Shown: in pieces, positions 35,013 to 46,500 of the stretch
Numbering within the stretch: position 1 is the first letter of the stretch
Layout of the letters: every line of letters begins with the position of its first letter
Assembly: GCF_000715075.1 (NCBI RefSeq)
Contig: NC_134102.1
Span: 100,338,266-100,402,265, forward strand
From: Nicotiana tabacum
Taxonomy: Eukaryota; Streptophyta; Magnoliopsida; Solanales; Solanaceae
DNA length: 64,000 nucleotides
Reading direction: 5' to 3'
Notes under the pieces: model-generated
The model's database searches: none
Told to the model about the DNA's origin: nothing
The model's input: the letters and a program-made list of their open reading frames with translations, nothing else
Position numbers and translations under genes: made by a program

Positions 35013-37745
35013 GCATCTATATTATTTGACCCTGGTTACTTATTCGTATGTATTATCATACTTTACTCATTATCTAGGTATGCCTCGTGAGTCCTTAGTT
35101 TCACCTGCACGTGTATCTACGCCGGTCGGCGATACTATTATGGTGAACCGTGTGTATCAGTCGTGTGTGGTAACTATTGGGGGACTGGAGACTAAAGTTG
35201 ATCTCTTATTGTTTAGTATGGTTAATTTCGATGTAATTCTGGTTATGTATTGGTTGTAACCATATCATGCAATTCTGGACTGTCACGCAAAAATTGTGAC
35301 ATTGGTAATGCCGGGGTTGCCAAAGGTCGAATGGAGAGGGTCTCTAGATTATGTTCCTAGTAGGGTAATTTCTTATTTGAAAGCCCAACGTATGGTAGGG
35401 AAGGGGTGTTTGTTATATTTGGCCTTTGTGAGAAATGTTGATGTAGATACCCCTACTATTGATTCAGTACCGGCAATGCGAGACTTTTCGGATATATTTC
35501 CTGCAGACCTGCCGGGTATGCCACCCGACAGGGATATGGATTTCGGTATTGACTTGGTGTCGGGCACACAACCCATTTCTATTCCTCCATATTGTATGGC
35601 ACCGACTGAATTGAATGAATTGAAAGAGCAACTTGAGGAACTCCTTGATAAGGGGTTTATTAGGCCTAGTGTGTCACCTTGGGGTGCACCGATTTTGTTT
35701 GTTAAAAAGAAATATGGTACTATGCGAATGTGCATTGATTATAGACAACTGAACAAAGTTACAATCAAGAATAAATATCCTTTGCCACGTATTGATAATT
35801 TATTTGACCAGCTTCAGGAAGCGAGGGTATTTTCTAAAATTGATTTGAGGTCTGGGTATCACCAGTTAAACATTAGGGATTCGGATATTCTAAAAGCGGC
35901 ATTCAGGACTCGTTATGGTCACTATGAATTTCTCGTAATTGTTTTGGGCTGACCAACGCCCCAACAACATTTATGCACTTGATGAATAGTGTATTCCTGC
36001 CATATCTTGACTCATTTGAAGTAGTATTTATTGATGATATCTTGGTGTGCTCACGTAGCCTGGAGAAGCATGCACGACACTTGAGTATTGTACTACAGAG
36101 GCTGAGAGAGGAGAAACTTTATGCAAAATTCTCTAAGTGTGAGTTCTGGCTTAGCTCAGTGGCATTCTTGGGACACATAGTGTCCAGTGAAGGGATTAAG
36201 GTGGACCCAAAGAAAATAGAGGTAGTTCAGAGCTAGCCCAGGCCAACTTCAGTTACCGAGATTCAGAGTTTTCTCGGTTTGGCCGGTTATTATCGTCGCT
36301 TCGTAGAGGGTTTCTCGTCTATTGCGGCGCTTATGACTAAATTGACCCAGAAAGGTGCTTCGTTCAGGTGGCCGGATGAGTGTGAATGGAGCTTTCATAA
36401 GCTCAAGACAACTTTGACTACAACTCCAGTATTGGTGTTGCCTACAAGTTCAAGGTCTTATACTGTGTATTGTGACGCATCGCATATTGGTCTTGGCACA
36501 GTGCTAATGCAAGATGGTAGGGTGATTGCCTATGCGTCCAGACAGTTAAAGGTATATGAGAAGAATTATCTGGTCCACGACCTTGAATTAGCAGCTATTG
36601 TTCATGCCTTGAAGATTTGGCGGCATTATTTGGACGGTGTCTATTGTGAGGTTTATAGCGATCACCGAAGTCTACAACATCCGTTTAAACAGAAGGATCT
36701 TAATTTGCGACAACGGAGGTGGTTGGAGTTGCTTAAGGATTATGACATCACCATTCTCTATCATTCCGAAAAGGCCAATATGGTGTCCGATACCTTGAGT
36801 CGTAAGGCGGAGAGTTTGGGCAGCTTAGCATACTTACCGGTAGTAGAGAGGCCTTTAGCCTTGGATGTTCAGGCCTTGGACAACCAGTTTGTCAGATTGG
36901 ATATTTTCGAGACGAGCCGAGTATTGGCTTGTGTGGTTTCTCAGTCTTCTTTTTATGATTGTATCAGAGAACGTCAGTAGGATAACCCCCATTTTCTTAT
37001 CCTTAAGGACACGGTTCAGCACGGTGATGCCAAGGAGTTTACTATTGGGGATGACGGTGTATTACGGATGCAGGACAGGCTATATGTGCCTAATGTAGAT
37101 GGTTTACGTGAGTTGATACTCTATTCATTCAGGTGTCGCGAAGATGTATCAGGATTTAAGGCAACACTATTGGTGGAGGCGAATAAAGAAAGATATAGTT
37201 GGGTTTGTAGCTCGGTGTTTAAATTATCAATAGGTAAGGTATAAGCATCAGAGACCGGACGGATTGCTTCAGAGACTTAAAATTCGGGCGTGGAAGAGGG
37301 AGCGTATTACCATGGACATCGTAGTTGGGCTCCCACAGACTTTGAGAAAGTTTGATGCTATTTGGGTGATTGTAGATCGGTTTAGCAAGTCTGCGCCTTT
37401 TATTCCAGTTGATACTACTTATTCTTCGGAGCGGTTGGATGAGATTTATAACCGCGAGATTATTCGTCTGCACGGTGTGCAAGTGTCCATCATTTCAGAT
37501 GGGGGTACGCAATTTACATCACTATTTTGGAGGGCAGTACATCGAGAATTAGGTACACAGGTTCAGCTGAGTACAACATTTCACCCTCAGACGGACGAAC
37601 AGTCCGCGCGCACTATTCAGATATTGGAAGATATGCTACGTGCTTGTGTTATAGATTTCGGGGGTTCTTGGGATCAATTTCTTCCACTAGCAGAGTTTGC
37701 TTACAATAACAACTACCAATCGAGCATTCAGATGGCTCCATATGA
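35013..37745 (+). pseudogene. Pol pseudogene of family G, truncated in integrase
   Basis: Domains in order: protease remnant (frameshift at the active-site DPG near 35030; stop near 35257), reverse transcriptase (35500-36230, with FIDD near 36027 as the YxDD box and a frameshift near 35950), RNase H (36430-36800; [15 protein letters not shown]), frameshifted integrase zinc domain, and integrase core (37264-37745; TMDIV, SDGGTQF). At 37745 the element stops inside the integrase core, at a segment that reads MAPYE. GPF motif, chromodomain and 3' LTR are missing. High similarity to the alpha pol places it in the Tekay/Del chromoviruses. Confidence 0.88.
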
Positions 37746-37983
37746 GCATTCAAGATTGAAACCCAGCATTCTCATAGTATTTTTACAGATCAACACCACA
37801 TGTATAATATTTAGTATAATACTAATTGATTATTGTTTATATTTTCAAACTTGTACATGGGAGGAGTTTTACCATCTTGCATTTCGAAAACCCACCGACA
37901 TGTTAGTACAAAAAAAAAAAGACGCCATCTCTCACCTAACGTAGAAAGCATAATAATAATCATAAATAGGAAATGATTTTTTT
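37746..37983. other. AT-rich junction sequence
   Basis: About 240 bases between the break in the family G integrase and the second duplicated copy. AT-rich with an A-run. It matches nothing else I recognise in the window, and the integrase frame that runs into it is accidental. Confidence 0.5.
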
Positions 37984-38308
37984 AATTGTAATTAATTGAG
38001 CATGTTCAATCGTCACACAAGGTTTAAGTATTGGTATTGGTAGGGTTATCTCATCCCTCACCTTCACGAGTTTCACATTCGGATGTTGATGTATTGGTAG
38101 GGTTTGTGCCAAAACCCTCCGTCATTGAAAGATAATACAAAAAACGCATGAGAAAGGTGAACTGTGGTCCTTTTACAACTAGCTACAGGACTTGAATAAG
38201 TGGGATGATTTAGTGGAGATTTTAGGTGGTTTGAATTGAAATTTGAGCCAAATTCGAAGTACACAAGATGAACATCGAATAACATACGTGTATCGCAATG
38301 TATATCAT
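37984..38308. repeat. Duplicated segment, copy 2 (part a)
   Basis: Matches 28797-29121 nearly base for base, with a one-base deletion (GTATTTGG to GTATTGG, near 38095). It is followed by the 1.65-kb stretch missing from copy 1. Confidence 0.9.
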
Positions 38309-39961
38309 TTGTATATCACATATGTATCATATATGTATCAAATATGTATCATATGTATATCCATGTATACATGTGTATGATATGCATGATAAATGTTTGA
38401 TATATGTGTAGTAGAAGAATTTTTTAAACTTGATTTTAACAACGAATTTGATACCAAACCAGTCTAAATTACCTCCAATGTTGCTCCAATTTTGTATATT
38501 GGCTCATTTATATGTTTCAACGTATTCCATCTATACTCATTGAAAAACAATCATATTTTGCCTAATTGTTTTTAATATTATTTATCATTGATAATGAATT
38601 TTAACTCCAAATTAGTCTAAGTCACCTTCAAACTTCGTCAAATATTGTATTGCCTCATCTATGTGTTTTCAACGAACTTCAATAATACCCATTGAAAAAA
38701 TCTTTTTTTTGCCTATGTTTTTTGAATGTTGCATATCATTGATAATTTTGTTGGGCTATTTTTGGTAGCAAGACTAAAATGGCTAGTTATTGGTAAATAA
38801 TGTCTTTTTTTTGTACATTCTCGTAAGATTCCCAATAAGTAAGGGAAACAAACACAAATAGCCAGTTCACTAGTATTCTGAACTCTGTCTAACCCTAAAA
38901 ATTAAAGTACACATAACCCTATAAGAGGTCGTTTGGTGGGGAAATAAGTTATTCCAAAATTAATTATTCCGAGATTTAATTATTCTGGGATTAGTTATCC
39001 CGGAATTGTTATCCCACCCTCCCATAGGGATAAAATAACATACAATCACATGACAACTAATCCAGGATTAGTTATAATGCGATTTTATCCCAACCAAACG
39101 TGAGATAAACTCATCTCAAATTTAATCTCAAAATTAATTATTCTTTATTCCTCGTACCAAACGAGCCCTAATAGCATAACCAAATCAATTAGATCCTCCG
39201 AATGAAATATTTATATCAAAAACTTCTAACCTAACAAATACAAAAGAATAAGAAGCGGAAGAGTCCGCAAAAAGTCAGCCGAGATCACGTTTGTTTCCAA
39301 ACCCCAAAGAGTCCACAAAAAGTCATCTGAAAATCACGTTTGTTTTCAAACCCTACGAATACCTAGCGAGATCTTTGGTCCAAATCTCAGAAGATATACT
39401 CACATTGATCAAAATTATATTATAAAAATATAAATTATATGAACTAAACGAAAAAATCACATACATCAAATATATCAGGGACTTTTAGACACACTAAAAC
39501 TAATAATCATATACAGAAAATAATTCTTTTATATATAATTGTACACTAATTATATAATACATATTCCATTTGTATGACATAAAAGCCTGAATTATACATC
39601 TCATACACAGATTAAATCTATATTAATTATACAACACATATGCAAGGTGTATAATATATATGTCTAAATTATTTAAGGTTTTTTTTTATTGTGTTTAGTT
39701 ATTTTTATTCAATGATTGTAAATAAATATATTCTTATTTTACATCATAATAAAAAGAATACGCAAATTGTCACATAAATTATGCAAGTATTAGTAACGGG
39801 AGTTAAATAAGACCAATCAAATATTGTATTAAGTTATGTGACGATCATTTTTCTTACACAACCAACCAATTGACCAAACATTTTTTAACTTATACGAACT
39901 TTTATGTTGATATTATTTTTGTTATAATATGATAAACCAAATGACCCCTGAGTGTCTAGAA
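38309..39961. other. 1.65-kb segment present only in copy 2
   Basis: Starts with an ATATGTATC-rich microsatellite (38309-38395). Next are two diverged tandem units of about 160 bp (38433-38592 and 38593-38745) sharing CCAAA-TAGTCTAA, GCCTCATCTATGTGTTT and CCCATTGAAAAA-type segments; a MITE-like element lies at 38932-39168; AT-rich sequence follows. No gene is supported. It is either an insertion in copy 2 or a deletion in copy 1; the 14-base filler in copy 1 favours deletion there. Confidence 0.6.
38932..39168. mobile_element. hAT-like MITE candidate
   Basis: Imperfect terminal inverted repeats: AGGTCGTTTGGT on the left, ACCAAACGAGCCCT on the right (reverse complement AGGGCTCGTTTGGT). Body has paired GGATAA/TTATCC words (CTGGGATTAGTTATCCC and its inverse). 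Flanks CCCTATAAG and CCCTAATAG look like an imperfect 8-9 bp target duplication. About 240 bp, noncoding. Confidence 0.6.
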
Positions 39962-40356
39962 ATGTGGAACCCTAGAGGCCATAAGGAAATCAAAAGCTTC
40001 TATACATGAAGTCATCCCTATGAAAAGACTTATAGTCGGTTTGGCTTTTTTTTTTTTTTTTTTTTTGGGCTAAAAGTGCATTTTTAGATGAAAAAAATGC
40101 TTTAGATGAAACAGTTTTTGAGAAGCATAAAAAAGTAACTTCTCTTAAAACGCACTTTTCTGAGAAGCAATTTTGAGAAAAATACACTTAGAAGCAGTTT
40201 TCAAAAGTTTAGCCAAGCACTAATTACTGCTCAAAAGTGCTTTTTAAATTAATTAATCAAACACAAACTACTTCTCACCAAAAGTACTTTTTTGAAAAAT
40301 ACTTTTGAGAAAAATATTTCTCAAAATAAACTGATTTTAGAAGTTTGGCTAGACAT
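39962..40356. repeat. Duplicated segment, copy 2 (part b)
   Basis: Matches 29135-29540 with length differences in a T-run near 40047. Ends with GACAT (40352-40356), the left target-site copy of the alpha array. Homology to copy 1 resumes at 60612. Confidence 0.9.
40352..40356. repeat. Left target-site duplication GACAT
   Basis: GACAT before the first alpha LTR is repeated at 60607-60611 right after the last LTR fragment. Copy 1 of the segment shows the uninterrupted site (AAACATGCTATTAG near 29538). So the whole 20.25 kb between is one insertion locus. Confidence 0.92.
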
Positions 40357-43300
40357 TGTGATGACCCAAAATGTCATCTTTAAATTTAATTATTAATTAT
40401 ATGTTTTAAGACCTCGAAAAGTACTATTTATTATTTCTCGACTTGCGTGCATAATCCGTAAAAATTTTATGGAAAGTTTTTATATGAAAAATGGATTTAA
40501 AATGTGGACTAGAGCTTTAAAACTCAATTGAGTTGACTTTGGTCAATATTTTAAGCAAACGGACTCGGATCAGTATTTTGATAGTTCTGGTAGGTCCGTA
40601 TCGTGATTTGGGACTTGGGCGTATGCCCGGAATTAAATTCTGAGGTCCCTAGCCCGAGATATGAAATTTTGAAGAAAAATTAAAATGTTTAAGTTCGAAT
40701 AATGACCGAATGTCTAATTATGTGAAAATGATCCCAGAATAGAATTTTGATGATTCCAACAGCTCCGTATGGTGATTTTGGACTTAGGAGCGTGTTCGAA
40801 ATTTTATTTGGAAGTCCGTAGTTAAATTAGGCTTGAAATGGCTAAAAACAAGAATTTAAGTTTGGAAGTTTGACCGATGAGTTGACTTTTTGATACCGGA
40901 GTCGGAATCCAGTTCCAAATTTTTTTATAGCTCCGTTATGTCATTTATGACTTGTGTGAAAAATTTAAGGTCAATCGGAGTTGATTTGATAGGTTCTGAC
41001 ATCGAATGTAGAAGTTGAAAACTCTTAGTTTCATTAAGCTTGAATTGGGGTATGATTCATGGTTTTAGCATTGTTTGATGTGATTTAGAGGTTTGACTAA
41101 GTTCGTATGATGTTTTAGGACTTGTTAATATATTTGGTTGCGGTCCCGAGGGCCTCGGGTGAGTTTCGGATGGTTAACAGATCAAAAATTGGACTTAAAA
41201 GTTGCTGCACTGTTTCCTTTTCTGTTGGATATTCTGTGTTGATATCGAGCCCAGGGTTGACGAGGCTCAGGCTCGAGCTTGAGATCGAAGCTACGATCGA
41301 AGGTCCAGCTCGAGGACATGATCGAAGGTAAGGCTCGAGGTCTAGGATTGAGACCCATGCTCGATGCCCTGATCGAAGGCCCATGCTCGAAGCCCTGATC
41401 GAAGGCCCATGCTCGATGCCCTGATCGAAGGCCCAACCTCGATGTCCTGATCGAAGGCCCAACCTCGATGCCCTAATCGAAGGCCTAACCTCGATGCCCT
41501 GATCGAGGCTATGAGCGTGGTCCAGGCTCGAGCCTGTGATCGAAGCCGCGATCGAGGCCCAGTTCGAGGACCAGTTCCGATGGCTGCTGGGCAGTTTTAT
41601 AAAAAGAGGGCATTCGTTCCATTCGCCATTTTTAACAAATTGGAGCTTGAGCAGAGGCGATATTTGATAGATTTTCAAGGAAAAGACATTGGGATAAGTG
41701 ATTCTAACTTGGAATTGGTCTATTAACATAAATATATCATTGTTTTCACAATTTAATTAGTGTTTTGAGATTGAAATTTGGAAAAGTTTAGAAATCTCAT
41801 AGAAATGAAATTTTGAGATTTCGGTATCGATACGGAGTCGGATTTGAGTGAAACTGGTATGGTTGGACTCGTAATTGAATGGGTTGTCAGATTTCATAAC
41901 TTTTGCCGAATTTCGAGTTGTGGGCCCTGCGAACGAATTTTTAATTAATTTCGGGATCTTTTCTTTAAAATGTAGTATTTTCTTATAGAATTGATTCCTA
42001 TAATATTTAGTGATTGTATCGAATTATTTTGACTAGATTCAAGCCAGACGGAGTTGGATAATCGTGGAAAAGGCCTTATAGTAGATTAAATTGGAGCAAG
42101 ACAAGGTAAGTCTCTTGTCTAATATTGTGAAGGAGAAATTACCTCATAGGTGACTAAAATAAAATAATTGTTGCTAATTGTAGGGGGAAACGTACGCACG
42201 AGGTGACGAGAGTCCGTGCGTAGCTACTATTAATGCTAAAGTCCGGGTAGTTTAGGACTCAAAGCATGCCTTACTTGTGTAAATTGTATTCTTTGATTTA
42301 TTTATATTAATTGATATCTATATGAATATATTGTGAATTGTTAGATAAAGATATTAAATGACGGAAATCTCATAGGCTTGATTGTCTGTTTAAATCAATT
42401 AATTATTAAAATAAATTGTTCTCCTCCTGAATTTACCTTATAATAAATATACTCTTCTTCCGGAGGCACATAAGAAAATGTCCTCCTTTCTTGTGGAGCG
42501 GGACGAACGCCTCGGCAGGATAGATGCATCTATGGATCGCGCCGCACATCCCTCGGCAGTGTACACGACACTCTGGATCGGGACGTACGTCCTCGGCAGA
42601 AATCGTGCTTAATAATAATAATTACACGATATTTTAATAATTTATTTCAGCTTGAGAAGCTAATTAATAAATTGGAAAATCCTTGGAATTTAATGAATTA
42701 TTATTCTTGCTTGTTTATGGAATTAATTGTTACTCCTGTAAATGAGATTTAATTGATAAATTGGAATTTATCTGAATTGAAGGAATTTAATTAATATATT
42801 GAGAATTGTTACATTTGAAGGAATTTGATTATTTCTGCTGATTAAACAAATTATTGTAAATTCTGTAAATCATGTTGATTTAATTATTCTAGTTTTATTT
42901 CAGTTATTGTTATTGACCCATAGCGAGTGTCAAAGTCGGCCATCTCGTCTCTATCACTTCGAGATTAGGCTTGATACTTACTGGGTACACGTTGTTTACG
43001 TACTCATACTATACTTGCTGCACTTTTTATGCAGGATCTGAGATAGGTACTAGTGGAGGACCTATCATCACATACCCACGTCATCCCGAGGCATAGTAGT
43101 GAGCTGCCTTTCTGAGCCGTTCTGCAGCTACCAGTGTCTCTTCTTATATTTATATTCTGTCTATTTCATTTCAGATAGTATTTGGAGTTTTGTATAATCT
43201 ACTAGATGCTCATGCACTTGTGACACCGGGTCTTGGCACACACATTGGTAGAAATTGGTATTTTATTATTTTCTTGGAATAAAGTTTAACCAATGTACAT

Positions 43301-43369
43301 TTGAATTATTAGTTGGCTTGCCTAGCTGTAGTGTTGGGCGCCATCTATAGGTGAAATTGGGTCGTGACA
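40357..43369 (+). mobile_element. Alpha chromovirus LTR 1
   Basis: A 3.01-kb LTR starting TGTGATGACCC and ending GTCGTGACA. Its promoter slot carries about six 26-bp TCGA-rich units (41358-41509), then TATAAAA (41598-41604), a GATAAGTG donor-like site near 41693, AAGGTAAGT near 42105, the constant-loop hairpin (42193-42222), slot-2 words ending CCTCGGCAG (42455-42600), and CTGCA/TGCAG hairpin (43018-43034). A 6-bp deletion near 43346 removes the terminal hairpin arm. Confidence 0.93.
41358..41509 (+). repeat. 26-bp TCGA-rich array, LTR 1
   Basis: Six head-to-tail copies of a 26-bp unit (CTCGATGCCCTGATCGAAGG plus six bases), preceded by related but irregular TCGA words from 41240. LTR 2 has seven copies, one cut short; LTR 3 has four. 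Minus-strand open frames over it repeat a nine-residue peptide and are not genes. Confidence 0.9.
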
Positions 43370-43372
43370 ACA

Positions 43373-43384
43373 TGGTATCAGAGC
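43373..43384 (+). promoter_or_regulatory. Primer-binding site, alpha unit 1
   Basis: TGGTATCAGAGC, initiator-Met-tRNA complement, 4 nt (ACA then T of the site) after the LTR end at 43369. The same site recurs at 51548-51559 and 59637-59648 after LTRs 2 and 3. Confidence 0.9.
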
Positions 43385-43560
43385 ACTAGGTTCACGTAGG
43401 TCTCACAAGTTATGAGCAGCCCTAATAGAGTCTTGCGGATCGGTACGGAGACGTCTATACTTATCTTCGAGAGGCTATATGGTGTTAGGAAATTACCTTT
43501 CTTCACATTCCATCGTGCAATTAATGTAGCACTAAAACTCCTTCTCTTATTCTCTCACAG

Positions 43561-46500
43561 ATGGTGAGAACACGCTCTAGTGAGATTCCAGACCAGTGAA
43601 GAGCTACTCCCCCAGTTGCTAGAGGCCGAGTCAGAGGCCGAGGGAGGGCTCCAGCCCGTGATAGAGGGCGTGGACATCCCAGGAATATTCCAGTTATGCC
43701 TCCAGTGGATCCAGCAGAGAATCCCATTATTGAGGAGCAGGGTGAGGTGCCTATGGCAGAGCCAGCTCTGGTGGACTTCACATCTGCACCGGGATTTCAG
43801 GATGTCATGGGTCGTATGCTGCGATTCATGGACAATATGACTCAGGCCGGTTTATTTCCGGCAGACCCAGCCACATCTCAGGCGGGCGGGGAAGCACAGA
43901 CCCCTACCACGCAGGCTCATGGACAAGCAGTTGCTGTATATCAGACCCAGGGTGCACTACCCGTGGGTGGAGTCCAGCCAGTGGCAGTAGCTACACCTGA
44001 GCCCAGGCCAGCTGTAGCCGCCGATCCTCAGAAACTATTGGACAGATGGACTAGACTACATCCTTCTATCTTCGGGGGTGAGCAACATGAGGATCCACAG
44101 GATTTCATTGATCGTTGCAAGGATAGACTGTACAACATGAGGATATTGGAATTCCATGGGGTTGATTTCACAACTATTTTGCTAGAGGGTAAAGCCTGTA
44201 GATGGTGGAAGTCTTATACTCTTGGCAGACCAGCAGATTCTCCTCCCATGACTTAGGATAGGTTCACCCGTATCTTCTTGGACAGGTATATTCCACCCTC
44301 CCAGAGGGAAGAGTTGCGGTTTCAGTTTGAGCAGCTCCAGCAGGGTCAGATGTCAGTAACTGATTATGAGGCGAGGTTTTTTGAATTATCTCGCCATGTA
44401 CTAATGATACTCCCTACTGAGGCGGAGAGAGTGCCAAGGTTTGTAGCCAGTTTACATACTGGTATTTAGGCCACTATGGCTCGAGAGGTTGAGATGGGTA
44501 CTTCTTATGAGCGAGTTGTGGAGATAGCCCAGAGGATTGAGGGTGTACGTCAGCGGAGCCGAGAGCAGATTATGAGAGATAAATGGTTCGTGTACTCTGG
44601 AGAGTTCAGAGGTGCTCCGTCCGGGGGCAGAGGTCAGTTCGTGAGGGGGCAGTCCAACAGACCCCCATATCCAGCACCACCACCTCCTCGAGGTCCTCCA
44701 GTAAGACCTTATTTCAGTGCTATACTAGAGAGTTCTTATCGCCCACCAGCTATTCAAGGTTCTTTCCGTGGGTATTCAGGTCCCCAGGGCCAGACACTTC
44801 CCATCGCACCGAAGAGTTGTTACGAGTGCGGGGATCCCAGTCACATGCGGAGGTTTTGCCCCAGGCTTCGAGGTAGACAAGTACAACAGGGTCAGCAGCC
44901 TATGCTTACCGGACCAGTTGCTCTACCAGTAATCCGACCACCAAGATGTGGAGGACAGGTGGGTAGGGGCCGTCCTAGAGGTGGAGGTCAGCCAGGCGGA
45001 GGCCAGACAGTTGGCGCTCCAGCTCGGTTCTATGCTTTTCCGGCTAGACCAGATGCAGAGGCCTCAGATGCCGTGATTACAGGTATTATTTCTATTTGTG
45101 GCAAAGATGCCTCAGTATTATTTGATCCAGGATCTACGTATTCATATGTATCATCTCTATTTACCCTATTCCTGGGTGTTCCTCGTGAGTCCTTGAGTAC
45201 TCCTGTTTATGTGTCCACTCTTTGGGCGATTTTGTTATTGTGAACCGGATCTACCGGTCCTGCATTATTACATTCTGTGGTTATGAAACTAGAGCAGATC
45301 TCCTATTGCTTGAGATGACCGATTTTGAAATTATTCTGGGTATGGACTGGTTATCTCCATATCATGCTATTCTAGATTGTCATGCCAAGACTGTTACCTT
45401 GGCTATTCCAGCATTGCCTAAGCTGGAGTGGAAGGGTTCGCCTGTTAGTTCATTTAATCGAGTTATTTCTTTTATAAAGGCTCAACACATGGTTGAGAAG
45501 GGTTGTTTGGCTTATCTAGCCTATGTTCGGGATACTACTGCAGAGACTCCGGCTATTGATTCAGTGCCTGTAGTTTGGGAGTTCCCCGATGTATTTCCGT
45601 CAGATCTTCCAGGTATGCCACCTGATCGTGATATTGATTTCTGTATTGACTTGGCTTCAGATACCCAGCCTATATCTATCCCACCGTATCGCATGGCTCC
45701 GAAAGAATTGAAAGAATTGAAAGAACAGCTTGAAGAGTTACTAGCCAAAGGGTTTGTCAGACCGAGTGTATCGCCTTGAGGTGCACCAGTATTATTTGTG
45801 AAAAAGAAGGATGGAACAATGCGGATGTGTATTGATTATCGCCAATTGAACAAAGTCACTATTAAGAACAAGTACCCGTTACCGCGTATTGATGATCTAT
45901 TTGACCAGTTGCAGGGTGCTAGGGTATTCTCTAAGATCGACTTGAGGTCGGGGTACCATCAGTTCAAGATTCGGGATTCGGATGTTCCGAAGACTGCTTT
46001 TCGGACTAGATATGGTCATTATGAGTTTCTGGTGATGTCCTTCAGTTTAACTAATGCCCCGACAGCGTTTATGGATCTGATGAACAGGGTATTCATGCCA
46101 TATATTGATTCGTTTGTCATTGTCTTCATTGATGACATATTAATCTATTCGCGCAGTAAGGAGGAACATGAGCATCATATGAGAGTAGTGCTTCAGACAT
46201 TACGGGAACAAAAGTTATATGCTAAGTTCTCTAAATGTGAGTTCTGGCTTGAGTCTGTAGCATTTTTGGGACATATTGTATCGGGCGAAAGTATTAAAGT
46301 TGATCCCAAAAAGATTGAGGCAGTTCAGAATTGGCATCGTCCCACTTCGGCGACGTAGATTAGGATTTTTCTGGGTTTGGCAGGTTATTATCGTCGGTTC
46401 GTGGAAGGTTTTTCATCTATTGCAGCACCTTTGACCAAATTAACCCAGAAGGGTGTTCCATTCTGATGGTCCGATGATTGTGAGGTGAGCTTTCAGAAGC

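Noticed and set aside
37264..37944. 226-codon frame as a complete integrase
   Set aside because: Only the first 160 codons are integrase; the rest runs into unrelated AT-rich DNA after the break at 37745.
41358..41509. Regular 26-bp direct repeats resembling a CRISPR array
   Set aside because: There are no unique spacers, the repeats are head to tail, the array sits in a plant retrotransposon LTR and varies in copy number like a minisatellite.
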